Source of the DNA: DLAJ01 sp964655525
GTDB taxonomy: Bacteria > Bacillota > Clostridia > Lachnospirales > Lachnospiraceae
DNA length: 64,000 bases
Direction of reading: 5' to 3'
Assembly (NCBI GenBank): GCA_964655525.1
Contig: CAZZNE010000003.1
Span: 147,213 to 211,212 of the forward strand
Below the pieces are notes generated by a model that was not told the origin of the DNA, did no database searches, and was given only the letters and a program-made list of their open reading frames with translations. This document shows, piece by piece, positions 44,834 to 53,281 of the stretch. Position numbers and translations under genes: made by a program. The first letter of the stretch is position 1. Each line of letters starts with the position of its first letter.

Positions 44834-44905
44834 GAGAAGCGTATATATGGCGGGCGATATGCCGGCGAGAATGCAAGGAACAGGAAAATTAAGAGGAGGC
44901 TGCCG

Positions 44906-46252
44906 ATGAATCTGCGTTTTTATCATGCTTATGTTCTGACGATGGAAGAGAATGAGACGGCAAGCAGTGTACGGGAGCTGTGGGTTCGCGATGACCGCAT
45001 TGTCTATATCGGGCAGCCGGCGGATGAGAGTGAACGGGAGCGCAGTATGCGGTGGTGCGGAATCCTGCCGCATGGTTTTGACCGTGAGATCGACTGTGAG
45101 GGAGATGTCCTGATGCCGGGGTTTAAGAACGCGCATGCGCATTCGGGCATGACGCTTTTTCGCTCCGTCGCGGATGACCTTCCGCTTGCGGAGTGGCTGC
45201 ATCAACAGATTTTTCCGAGGGAAGCGCTTCTTACGCCGCAGGATATTAAGACGTTGACGAAGCTTGCTGTCATGGAATATGTTTCAGGCGGTGTGACGGC
45301 GGTGTTTGATATGTATCTGACGCCGGATGAGATTGCTGAGGCGTTCATTGAGACGGGGATGCGCTGCGTGCAGTGCGGAACGGTCAATAATTTTACGCAT
45401 TCCGCCGCGCAGCTGGAAGACTTTTATCTGCGCCTGAATGAAAAGCATCCGCTGATGGGGTATCGTCTTGGTTTTCATGCCGAATATACGACGGACTTAA
45501 AGCTGCTTGAACAGATCGCGGCATTGGCGGAAAAATATCGGGAACCGGTGTATATGCATTTGTCGGAGACCGAAAAAGAAGTCGCGGAATGCCGGACGCG
45601 TTACGGCATGTCGCCGGTGGCGTTTCTTGATTCCCTCGGCATGTTTGCGTATGGCGGCGCAGGCTATCACTGTGTGCATGTTTCTGACGAAGACATGGAG
45701 ATTCTGGCAAAAAAGAAGGTCGGTGTGGTGACAAATCCGGCGTCTAATATGAAACTAATGAGCGGTATCGCACCGATCAGAGAAATGCTGCAAAAAGGTG
45801 TCTGTATTGCGCTCGGCACGGACGGACCGGCAAGCAATAACGGGCTTGACCTGTTTCGGGAGATGTATCTCCTTTCCGTGCTTGCCAAATACCGGGAACA
45901 GGACCCGGCGGCGGTTTCACCGATGGAGATTTTGACAATGGCGGTGGGAAACGGCGCGCGTATTATGGGACTGACCGACTGCGTTTCGTTAATTGAGGGA
46001 GCAAAAGCGGATATGATCCGTATTGATATGAGACAGCCGGAAATGCGTCCGCTGCACAGCATAACAAACGGGAAACTGGAACCGTCCGGATTTGCGGCAA
46101 ATCTGGTATACAGTGGCAGTAAACGGGATGTGCGCATGACGATGGTGGACGGCAGGATTTTATATGAGGATGGCCGGTATCATCTGCATGTTGACAGGGA
46201 TACCCTGTATGCGGAGGTGGAACAGATCGCGGGCAGGATAGGAGAAAGTTGA
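44906..46252 (+). CDS. Amidohydrolase of the MtaD/TrzA group
   Basis: A 448-residue metal-dependent hydrolase. GFKNAHAHSGM gives the HxH metal motif, MHLSETEKEV a His with the substrate Glu region, YHCVHVSD a further His and LGTDGPASNN the metal Asp. These match S-adenosylhomocysteine/methylthioadenosine deaminases and related purine or triazine deaminases. The neighbours (phosphorylase, cytidine deaminase) favour a nucleoside or nucleobase substrate. The exact substrate cannot be read. The next gene starts within its stop codon (TGATG). Confidence 0.88.
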   Translation: MNLRFYHAYVLTMEENETASSVRELWVRDDRIVYIGQPADESERERSMRWCGILPHGFDREIDCEGDVLMPGFKNAHAHSGMTLFRSVADDLPLAEWLHQQIFPREALLTPQDIKTLTKLAVMEYVSGGVTAVFDMYLTPDEIAEAFIETGMRCVQCGTVNNFTHSAAQLEDFYLRLNEKHPLMGYRLGFHAEYTTDLKLLEQIAALAEKYREPVYMHLSETEKEVAECRTRYGMSPVAFLDSLGMFAYGGAGYHCVHVSDEDMEILAKKKVGVVTNPASNMKLMSGIAPIREMLQKGVCIALGTDGPASNNGLDLFREMYLLSVLAKYREQDPAAVSPMEILTMAVGNGARIMGLTDCVSLIEGAKADMIRIDMRQPEMRPLHSITNGKLEPSGFAANLVYSGSKRDVRMTMVDGRILYEDGRYHLHVDRDTLYAEVEQIAGRIGES

Positions 46253-47937
46253 TGGAAGTTATTGTTTTTTTGTGCATACTGGTCTTATTTGTGATCGGTT
46301 TTTACATTAAGGGAATGGTAGATTTCAGGCAGCGGCTGAAGCAGTTTGAGCAACGGCTGAGAACGGAATACGGGCGGCCGCGCATCAATGCAGATCCGCC
46401 GGATCGTTATGTTCATATCGGGAGATATTGCGAGAAGCACGTAAAGCCATATGCCGTGGATGATATTACATGGAACGACCTGAATATGGACAAGCTTTAC
46501 CAGCGGATCAATTATGCGCATTCCTCCTGCGGGGAAGAATATTTGTACTATCGTCTGCGCTGTCCCGATATGTCGGCGGGAGAGGAGTGCCTGCATGCGG
46601 ATGAAGAAGCGATGATCGCGTATTTGCAGGAGCATGAGGACGAACGCGTGCGCCTGCAGATGATGTTTGCGCAGATCGGCTACACGGGAAAGTACTCGCT
46701 TTACCAATATCTGGACTTCCTTGATAATCTTGGGGAGCGGCGTAATGGGATGCATTATCTGGGGCTTGCCCTCTATGCCGTGGCGGCGTTTTTCGCGCTT
46801 TTTGTGCAACCGTCCGTCGGACTTGCCATGTTTATCATTCTCATGATCTATCAGATCGCTACGTACTTAAAAGAGCACAGTGAGGATGAGCCTTACCTTG
46901 TCAGCTTTGCGTTTATCCTGCGGTTTATTTCGGGCGTGGAGACACTGACGGAGAAGCCTTCGGAAGGACTGGAGGCGTATGTGGGCGAGATGGCGGACAA
47001 TGTGAAGAACTTACGCCCGATCACCCGGCATGCCTTTTTTCTGTCAAAAGCAGACACCATGCAGGGAGATCTGATGTCTTCCCTCATGGATTATTTGAAA
47101 ATGATCACGCATATCAATCTGATCTCTTTTAATTCCATGCTGTCCGCGGTACGCAAAAGCAAAAAGGAGATCGATCTGCTCTACACACAGGCGGGATATC
47201 TGGAATATCTGCTCGTTGTGGGCGAATACCGAAAAAGTCTTCCCTATTACTGTATCCCGCAGTTTCAGGAGGCAGGGGGATTTTCCTGCACGAAGCTGTG
47301 TCATCCGCTGATCGAACAGCCTGTGCCATGCAGTTTCTCGGCAAAGGGCGGTGTGCTGGTGACGGGCTCGAATGCGTCGGGGAAATCAACCTTCTTAAAA
47401 TCCGTCGCGCTCAATGCGATCCTTGCTCAGAGCATGCATACGGTGCTTGCGGAATCCTGTGAGACCTCCTATTGCCGCGTCTATTCCTCGATGGCGCTCA
47501 GGGATGACTTAGACAGCGGTGAGAGCTATTATATGGTGGAGATACGGGCGCTCAAGCGGATATTGGATGCGGCGAAGGACAAAGCTGCGGGGCCGGTGTT
47601 CTGCTTTATCGACGAGGTGCTGCGCGGAACAAATACCGTGGAACGGATCGCGGCGTCCACGCAGATCATGAAATATTTCGCGGAGTCAGGCGTTCGTTGC
47701 TTTGCGGCGACGCATGATATCGAGCTCTCCCATTTATTAGAGGCAGAGTACGATAATTATCATTTTGAGGAAGATGTCTCGGACGGGGATATTCATTTCA
47801 ATTATGAATTGCGGAGCGGGCGCGCAACGACGCGCAACGCGATCCGGCTCTTAGAGATCATGGGTTATCAGGAGCAGATCATTGAGCAGGCGGAGCAGCT
47901 TGCCGAACGGTTTGTGACGACCGGGGCTTGGAATTAA
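46252..47937 (+). CDS. Membrane-anchored MutS-like ATPase
   Basis: A 561-residue protein with the MutS core/ATPase end but no mismatch-binding domain. An N-terminal helix (VIVFLCILVLFVIGFYI) and a hydrophobic pair near residues 165-205 anchor it in the membrane. Walker A is GSNASGKSTFLKS near residue 370, Walker B is CFIDEVLRGTNTVER, and the ABC-like switch region is FAATHDIEL. Such MutS-related membrane ATPases are seen in gut Clostridia, but their job is unknown. It is translationally coupled to the amidohydrolase gene. Confidence 0.85.
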   Translation: MEVIVFLCILVLFVIGFYIKGMVDFRQRLKQFEQRLRTEYGRPRINADPPDRYVHIGRYCEKHVKPYAVDDITWNDLNMDKLYQRINYAHSSCGEEYLYYRLRCPDMSAGEECLHADEEAMIAYLQEHEDERVRLQMMFAQIGYTGKYSLYQYLDFLDNLGERRNGMHYLGLALYAVAAFFALFVQPSVGLAMFIILMIYQIATYLKEHSEDEPYLVSFAFILRFISGVETLTEKPSEGLEAYVGEMADNVKNLRPITRHAFFLSKADTMQGDLMSSLMDYLKMITHINLISFNSMLSAVRKSKKEIDLLYTQAGYLEYLLVVGEYRKSLPYYCIPQFQEAGGFSCTKLCHPLIEQPVPCSFSAKGGVLVTGSNASGKSTFLKSVALNAILAQSMHTVLAESCETSYCRVYSSMALRDDLDSGESYYMVEIRALKRILDAAKDKAAGPVFCFIDEVLRGTNTVERIAASTQIMKYFAESGVRCFAATHDIELSHLLEAEYDNYHFEEDVSDGDIHFNYELRSGRATTRNAIRLLEIMGYQEQIIEQAEQLAERFVTTGAWN

Positions 47938-47953
47938 TGTAAGGAGAATAAAA

Positions 47954-48430
47954 ATGAAAGTGATGATCTATACGGACGGTGCGGCGAGGGGCAATCCCGA
48001 CGGACCGGGAGGCTATGGGACGCTGCTGCGTTTTGTGGATGCAAAAGGAACCGTCCATGAAAGAGAGTACAGCGCGGGGTATAAAAAAACAACGAATAAT
48101 CGCATGGAGCTGATGGCGGCGATCGTCGGTCTGGAAGCGCTGACAAAGCCGTGCGAGGTGACGCTTTACTCGGATTCCAAATATCTGACCGATGCCTTTA
48201 ATCAAAATTGGATCGGGAGCTGGTTAAAAAACGGGTGGCGGAACAGTCAAAAACAGCCGGTGAAAAACGTGGAGCTGTGGAAACGGCTTTTGGAGGCGGC
48301 GAAGCCGCATCAGGTGACGTATGTGTGGGTGAAAGGGCATGCAGGGCATCCCGAAAACGAGCGCTGCGATCATCTTGCGACGGCGGCGGCGGACGGAGAG
48401 GATTTACTTGACGATTCGCCGATAGAATGA
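47954..48430 (+). CDS. rnhA: Ribonuclease HI
   Basis: A 158-residue endonuclease that cuts the RNA strand of RNA-DNA hybrids. The four acidic active-site positions are visible in YTDGAARGNP, NRMELMAA, LYSDSKYL and ENERCDHLA. The length is standard. The ribosome site AAGGAG is 10 bases upstream. It follows the MutS-like gene after 16 bases. Confidence 0.95.
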   Translation: MKVMIYTDGAARGNPDGPGGYGTLLRFVDAKGTVHEREYSAGYKKTTNNRMELMAAIVGLEALTKPCEVTLYSDSKYLTDAFNQNWIGSWLKNGWRNSQKQPVKNVELWKRLLEAAKPHQVTYVWVKGHAGHPENERCDHLATAAADGEDLLDDSPIE

Positions 48431-48508
48431 TATGCTATGTAGAAAGCGGTCAACATTTGGAACAGAGCGGTGGAGATCGTATTACACATGGAGAGGGGAT
48501 GACGAAGC

Positions 48509-48670
48509 GTGAATAATCTGGTTGAGTTTTTGAGAATGTTCTTTAGCTATGTGCTTGTATTTATTGTATATGTTGCGGTTGCAGGAGTTGGAATTTTCTG
48601 CGGACTGACGTGGAATAAGAAAAAGGCGGTAAAAGCAGTCGTTACAACGCAGGAGCAGGAGAACGAATAA
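48509..48670 (+). CDS. Small single-pass membrane protein (53 residues)
   Basis: A GTG start with GAGAGGGG (48491-48498) upstream opens VNNLVEFLRMFFSYVLVFIV, then a hydrophobic stretch through VAVAGVGIFCGLTW and a charged tail KKKAVKAVVTTQEQENE. This gives one helix of about 25-30 residues with a positive-inside C-terminus. An ATG at 48499 in another frame stops after five codons. A terminator follows at once, which supports a real gene. Function unknown; such proteins occur widely as unnamed small ORFs in Lachnospiraceae. Confidence 0.65.
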   Translation: MNNLVEFLRMFFSYVLVFIVYVAVAGVGIFCGLTWNKKKAVKAVVTTQEQENE

Positions 48671-48680
48671 ATAAAACGAA

Positions 48681-48705
48681 AGCACCCATAACGGGTGCTT
48701 TTTTT
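48681..48705 (+). terminator. Terminator after the small membrane protein gene
   Basis: AGCACCC, a five-base loop and GGGTGCT form a 7-bp GC-rich stem followed by a run of T. A classic Rho-independent terminator. Confidence 0.9.
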
Positions 48706-48729
48706 CAAATACTTTTTAGGAGAACAGCA

Positions 48730-49722
48730 ATGCCGAAGTCAGAGCAGCAAAAAGCGAAGATCTTATATTTGTTAAAATTATTGAAGGAGCGTTCTGACGA
48801 AGCGCATCCGGTCACGACGCAGGAAATGATCGCCTATCTTGCCGCGCAGGATATTTGTGTAGAGCGTAAGACCATTTACGCCGATATAGAAGTACTGCGG
48901 GATTTTGGATATGATATTATTTTAAACCGCGCCAAAAAAGGAGGCGGTTATTATCTTGCGGAACGGGAATTTGAGCTTCCCGAGTTAAAGCTTTTGGTTG
49001 ATCTGGTGCAGTCGTCGAAGTTTATCACACTCAAAAAATCGCGGGAGTTCATCAAAAAGCTGGAAGGCTTTGCAAGTGTGCATGAGGCAAGACAGCTGCA
49101 AAGGCAGGTATTTGTTGCCAACCGCGTCAAGACCGAAAACGAGAGTATTTACTATCTGGTGGACGAGATTTACCGCGCGATCGACGCGGGCTGTATGATC
49201 GCGTTTCAGTATACGGAGATCACGGCGGATAAAAAAGAACGCTTGCGGCGCGGCGGGAAAACCTATGAGGTCAGTCCGTGGGCGTTGACGTGGAATGACG
49301 ACTGTTATTATTTGATCGCCTATGACCATGCGGTGGACATCATCAAGCATTACCGGGTAGAACGAATGCATCGGATCACACTGCTTCATGAGGAGCGCAG
49401 GGGACAGGAAGCGTTTCGGGCATTTGATCCGGCTGCATATTGTAAAAAGACGTTCCGCATGTTTGCGGGACCGGAGGAATTTGTGACGCTCTGCTTTGAT
49501 GAGGCATACAGCGGTGTTGTGTTCGACCGCTTCGGAAAAGATGTGCCGCTTCACAAAAAGGCGGACGGGCGTTTTACGATCCATGTGCCGATCATGGTGA
49601 GCAACCAGTTTTTCGGCTGGCTCGCGGGACTTGGTACGGGCGTGTGTTTGGAAGCGCCTGCGCATGTGACAAAAGAATATCAGGTGTATTTAAAACGGAT
49701 CTTAGAGAAATATGAGACATAG
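48730..49722 (+). CDS. WYL-domain transcriptional regulator
   Basis: A 330-residue regulator with an N-terminal helix-turn-helix of the DeoR-like kind (TTQEMIAYLAAQDICVERKT) and a central WYL domain (about 150-230, with EVSPWALTWNDDCYYLIAYD), followed by the WCX extension. WYL domains bind nucleic acid or nucleotide ligands and often regulate DNA-damage or defence genes. No defence genes are adjacent; the next gene is nrdD with its own promoter. The target is unknown. Confidence 0.88.
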   Translation: MPKSEQQKAKILYLLKLLKERSDEAHPVTTQEMIAYLAAQDICVERKTIYADIEVLRDFGYDIILNRAKKGGGYYLAEREFELPELKLLVDLVQSSKFITLKKSREFIKKLEGFASVHEARQLQRQVFVANRVKTENESIYYLVDEIYRAIDAGCMIAFQYTEITADKKERLRRGGKTYEVSPWALTWNDDCYYLIAYDHAVDIIKHYRVERMHRITLLHEERRGQEAFRAFDPAAYCKKTFRMFAGPEEFVTLCFDEAYSGVVFDRFGKDVPLHKKADGRFTIHVPIMVSNQFFGWLAGLGTGVCLEAPAHVTKEYQVYLKRILEKYET

Positions 49723-49752
49723 AAAATGCGTACGGAATCCTGAAAGAACCCG

Positions 49753-49781
49753 TTGACATGACGGAACAAGTTGTATATACT
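49753..49781 (+). promoter_or_regulatory. Promoter of nrdDG
   Basis: TTGACA (49753-49758), a 17-base spacer and TATACT (49776-49781): a near-consensus sigma-A promoter about 140 bases before nrdD. Confidence 0.82.
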
Positions 49782-49792
49782 AATGATTACGG

Positions 49793-49808
49793 GCACTAGA
49801 TATTGTGG
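49793..49808 (+). promoter_or_regulatory. Candidate NrdR box of nrdDG
   Basis: GCACTAGATATTGTGG agrees at 13 of 16 positions with the usual NrdR box ACACWATATATWGTGT. It begins 12 bases after the -10, where bound NrdR would block transcription. NrdR boxes normally come in pairs; only an AT-rich TATATAC core overlapping the -10 could be a poor second site. Confidence 0.55.
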
Positions 49809-49921
49809 TTTTATGTAAACAAACGGGAAATCATACACCGCAGGGGTTCTGGTGTCGGAAACAACAAAACGGGAATATCAGCGGTTATGAAAATGCTGCG
49901 GGGGTTGGGAGGAAAACGTAC

Positions 49922-52111
49922 ATGGGCAGTACATATGAGGCGAAAGAACAGGAGCAGACAGATTATCGCTCTCTTTTTATGACCAAAAGAAAAGTGAAGG
50001 TCATTAAGAAGGACGGCAGCACGGAGGCGTTTAACGTGCAGAAGGTCATTGATGCGGTCGGCAAATCGGCATACCGCGCACTGACGAAATTCTCCGATGA
50101 GGAGAACAGACAGATCTGTCAGTATGTGGTCGATAAAGTGGACGAGATTGACAACGATCTGATTCCGATCCCGGTCATGCATAATATCGTGGAGAGCGCG
50201 CTGGAGCAGGTGAAGCCCATTGTTGCTAAGAGCTATCGCGATTACCGCAATTATAAACAGGATTTTGTGCGCATGATGGACGATGTGTATAAGAAAAGCC
50301 AGTCCATCATGTATGTTGGCGATAAGGAGAATGCCAATACGGATTCTGCGCTGGTATCAACAAAGCGCAGTCTGATCTTTAATCAGTTCAACAAAGAGCT
50401 GTATCAGAAGTTTTTTATGACGACGGAGGAGATTCAGGCATGCCGTGACGGTTATATCTATGTGCATGATATGAGCGCCAGACGGGATACGATGAACTGC
50501 TGTCTGTTTGACGTTGCGGGCGTGTTAAAGGGCGGCTTTGAGATGGGCAATATCTGGTACAACGAGCCGAAGACGCTGGACGTGGCATTCGATGTGATCG
50601 GTGATATTGTATTAAGCGCTGCAAGCCAGCAGTATGGCGGTTTTACCGTGCCGGAGGTCGATAAGATCTTAGAGCCTTACGCAGAGAAATCCTATGAAAA
50701 ATATATTGATAAATACACGGCGCTCGGCATAGCGAGAGAGCGTGCGGAGGAAGAGGCGCTGAAGGACTTAAAGCGCGATTTTGAGCAGGGATTTCAGGGA
50801 TGGGAGTATAAATTCAATACGGTTGCGAGCAGCCGGGGGGACTACCCGTTTATCACGGTGACAGCGGGACTCGGCACAAAGCCGTTTGAGAAGCTTGCAA
50901 CGATCACGCTGTTGGATGTCAGACGGGGCGGACAGGGCAAAAAGGAATGCAAAAAGCCGGTACTGTTTCCAAAGATCGTTTTCTTATACGATGAGAATCT
51001 TCATGGACGGGGAAAAGAGCTGGAGGATGTCTTTGAGGCGGGCGTGCGTTGCTCATCAAAGACAATGTATCCCGACTGGCTGAGCCTGACGGGAAAGGGC
51101 TATGTGGCAAGCATGTATAAGCAGTACGGAAAGGTGATCTCACCGATGGGATGCCGCGCCTTTTTATCACCGTGGTATGAGAGGGGCGGCATGTATCCGG
51201 CAGATGAGAAGGATGTGCCTGTATTTGTCGGCCGCTTTAATGTCGGCGCCGTATCGCTGCATCTGCCGATGATCCTTGCGAAGGCGAGACAGGAGAGCCG
51301 GGATTTTTATGAGGTGCTTGACTATTATCTGAATCTAATTCGTCAGCTCCATATCAGAACCTATGCGTACTTGGGAGAGATGCGTGCGTCAACCAATCCG
51401 CTAGCGTACTGTGAGGGCGGCTTTTTGGGCGGACATCTCGGACTGCGGGATAAGATCAAGCCGCTGCTCAAGTCGGCGACGGCAAGCTTCGGTATTACGG
51501 CGTTCAATGAGCTGCAGATGCTTTATAACGGAAAGTCCCTTGTCGAGGACGGGCAGTTTGCGCTTGAAGTATTAGAGCATATCAATCAAAAGATCAATGA
51601 GTTCAAGGAGGAGGACGGCAACCTCTATGCCATTTACGGGACACCGGCAGAGAATCTCTGCGGTCTTCAGGTAAAACAGTTCCGCGCAAAATACGGCATC
51701 ATCGAGGGCGTTTCTGACAGGGAATATGTCAGCAACAGTTTTCATTGTCATGTTTCTGAGGAGATCACGCCCATTGAAAAGCAGGATCTGGAATATCGTT
51801 TTTGGGAGCTTTCCAATGGTGGAAAAATCCAGTATGTCAAATATCCGATCGACTATAACGTAGAAGCGATCAAGACGCTCATTCGCCGCGCGATGGATAT
51901 GGGGCTGTACGAGGGTGTGAATTTGTCGCTTGCTTACTGCGATGACTGTGGGCATGAGGAGCTGGATATGGATGTCTGTCCGGTGTGCGGGAGCAGGAAT
52001 CTGACGAAGATTGACCGCATGAACGGGTATCTGGCGTATTCCCGTGTGCATGGCGACAGCCGCTTAAACGATCCGAAAATGGCGGAGATCAAAGACAGAA
52101 AGAGCATGTAG
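49922..52111 (+). CDS. nrdD: Anaerobic ribonucleoside-triphosphate reductase
   Basis: A 729-residue class III reductase that makes deoxyribonucleoside triphosphates without oxygen. An N-terminal ATP-cone (KVIKKDGSTEAFNVQKV) gives allosteric control. The core carries MNCCLFD. The C-terminus has a four-Cys zinc site (CDDCGHEELDMDVCPVCG) and the glycyl-radical motif RMNGYLAYSR. The ATG at 49922 is chosen because GGGAGG lies upstream; codons from 49805 are untranslated leader in frame. NrdG follows after 16 bases. Confidence 0.96.
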   Translation: MGSTYEAKEQEQTDYRSLFMTKRKVKVIKKDGSTEAFNVQKVIDAVGKSAYRALTKFSDEENRQICQYVVDKVDEIDNDLIPIPVMHNIVESALEQVKPIVAKSYRDYRNYKQDFVRMMDDVYKKSQSIMYVGDKENANTDSALVSTKRSLIFNQFNKELYQKFFMTTEEIQACRDGYIYVHDMSARRDTMNCCLFDVAGVLKGGFEMGNIWYNEPKTLDVAFDVIGDIVLSAASQQYGGFTVPEVDKILEPYAEKSYEKYIDKYTALGIARERAEEEALKDLKRDFEQGFQGWEYKFNTVASSRGDYPFITVTAGLGTKPFEKLATITLLDVRRGGQGKKECKKPVLFPKIVFLYDENLHGRGKELEDVFEAGVRCSSKTMYPDWLSLTGKGYVASMYKQYGKVISPMGCRAFLSPWYERGGMYPADEKDVPVFVGRFNVGAVSLHLPMILAKARQESRDFYEVLDYYLNLIRQLHIRTYAYLGEMRASTNPLAYCEGGFLGGHLGLRDKIKPLLKSATASFGITAFNELQMLYNGKSLVEDGQFALEVLEHINQKINEFKEEDGNLYAIYGTPAENLCGLQVKQFRAKYGIIEGVSDREYVSNSFHCHVSEEITPIEKQDLEYRFWELSNGGKIQYVKYPIDYNVEAIKTLIRRAMDMGLYEGVNLSLAYCDDCGHEELDMDVCPVCGSRNLTKIDRMNGYLAYSRVHGDSRLNDPKMAEIKDRKSM

Positions 52112-52127
52112 CAGGAGAAACATCGAA

Positions 52128-52637
52128 ATGAGGTATCATAATATCACAAAGGATGATATGTTAAACGGCGACGGACTGCGCGTTGTTTTATGGGTTGCGG
52201 GCTGCGACCATTGTTGTAAAGAATGTCAGAATCCCATGACATGGGACGCAAACGGCGGTCTGCCCTTTGATAGCGCGGCAAAACAGGAGTTATTTGAGGC
52301 AATTGATAAGCCGTACATAACGGGCGTTACGCTTTCGGGAGGGGATCCGCTGCATCCGGCGAACAAGGCGGATGTGCGAGAGCTGATCAAGGAGATCAAG
52401 AAGCGGTTTCCGCAAAAAACAATTTGGCTTTACACGGGCGAGCTGTGGGAGAATTTATATCAGGACTCGATTGTCGCCCAGCTTGACGTGCTTGTGGACG
52501 GAGAGTTTGAAGTGGATAAAAAGGACAGTAAGCTTCTGTGGAAAGGAAGCAGCAATCAGCGCGTCATTAACGTGCAAGCGACGCTGCGTTCGGGGAATGC
52601 CGAGCGTCCGGTTTTGTATTGTGGAAATTATAGATAA
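52128..52637 (+). CDS. nrdG: Anaerobic ribonucleotide reductase-activating protein
   Basis: A 169-residue radical SAM enzyme that makes the glycyl radical on NrdD. The iron-sulfur CX3CX2C motif is CDHCCKECQNP near residue 25, and the SAM-binding TLSGGDPL follows. The length is typical. It is co-transcribed with nrdD. Its stop codon is the first base triplet of a hairpin of the post-stop family. Confidence 0.96.
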   Translation: MRYHNITKDDMLNGDGLRVVLWVAGCDHCCKECQNPMTWDANGGLPFDSAAKQELFEAIDKPYITGVTLSGGDPLHPANKADVRELIKEIKKRFPQKTIWLYTGELWENLYQDSIVAQLDVLVDGEFEVDKKDSKLLWKGSSNQRVINVQATLRSGNAERPVLYCGNYR

Positions 52638-52670
52638 GAATCTGCGAAGCAGATTCTTCTGGGATTGTGA
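52635..52670 (+). repeat. Post-stop hairpin element, half copy C (after nrdG)
   Basis: Beginning on the nrdG TAA, GAATCTGC-GAA-GCAGATTC (52638-52656) is followed by TTCTGGGATTG. This matches the second hairpin and tail of copies A and B (GAATC...GATTCTTCTGGAATTG) without the first hairpin. It separates nrdG from dut. Confidence 0.65.
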
Positions 52671-52706
52671 ATATTTCTATACATTATTGATAGAAAGAGG
52701 AAGGTT

Positions 52707-53141
52707 ATGGAGACGATCAGGATTAAATATTTCACAGATGCGATCGAAAAGCTCGATTATATCGATGGGAAATCCGACTGGATCGACCTGCGCGCTGCTG
52801 CAGATGTGACGATGGCGGCGGGGGAGTTTAAGCTGATCCCGCTCGGCGTGGCAATGGAACTGCCCGCGGGCTATGAGGCGCATATTGTTCCGCGCAGTTC
52901 AACCTTTAAGAATTTCGGTATTATTCAGACGAATCATCAGGGAGTCGTGGATGGCAGTTACTGCGGCGATAATGACCAGTGGTTCATGCCTGCTTATGCG
53001 GTTCGCGATACTGAGATTCATGTCAACGACCGTATCTGTCAGTTCCGTATTATGGAAAACCAGCCGCGCATTCACTTTGATGTGGTGGAGCACCTGATCG
53101 GTGCGGATCGCGGAGGGTTCGGAACAACGGGAAAATCGTAA
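52707..53141 (+). CDS. dut: dUTP diphosphatase
   Basis: A 144-residue trimeric dUTPase that hydrolyses dUTP to dUMP, keeping uracil out of DNA. The five motifs are present in order: WIDLRAA, PRSST, GVVDGSYCGDNDQW, DRICQFRI and RGGFGTTGKS. The ribosome site is AGAGGAAGG. Its place after nrdDG groups it with deoxynucleotide supply. Confidence 0.93.
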   Translation: METIRIKYFTDAIEKLDYIDGKSDWIDLRAAADVTMAAGEFKLIPLGVAMELPAGYEAHIVPRSSTFKNFGIIQTNHQGVVDGSYCGDNDQWFMPAYAVRDTEIHVNDRICQFRIMENQPRIHFDVVEHLIGADRGGFGTTGKS

Positions 53142-53203
53142 ATAAGTTGGTATCAGATGGTATAAAAGGCTTCTTTTTTGGCAATTCTTTCCTAACAAAG
53201 AAA

Positions 53204-53227
53204 AAGAGTTTCCGGACGGAAACTCTT
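53204..53227 (+). repeat. Hairpin after dut
   Basis: AAGAGTTTCCG (53204-53214) pairs perfectly with CGGAAACTCTT (53217-53227). It resembles the first stem of the double-hairpin elements (AAAGAGTTTGCG). No T-tract follows. Confidence 0.5.
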
Positions 53228-53281
53228 GGGAAGGAATGTCCGCGGCATTGCAGCGGGCGTGCGGGAAGGAGGCCTGTTTTT

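Noticed and set aside
48730..49722. WYL regulator as part of a phage-defence island
   Set aside because: The neighbours are rnhA, a small membrane protein and nrdDG; no nuclease, helicase or defence gene is adjacent.
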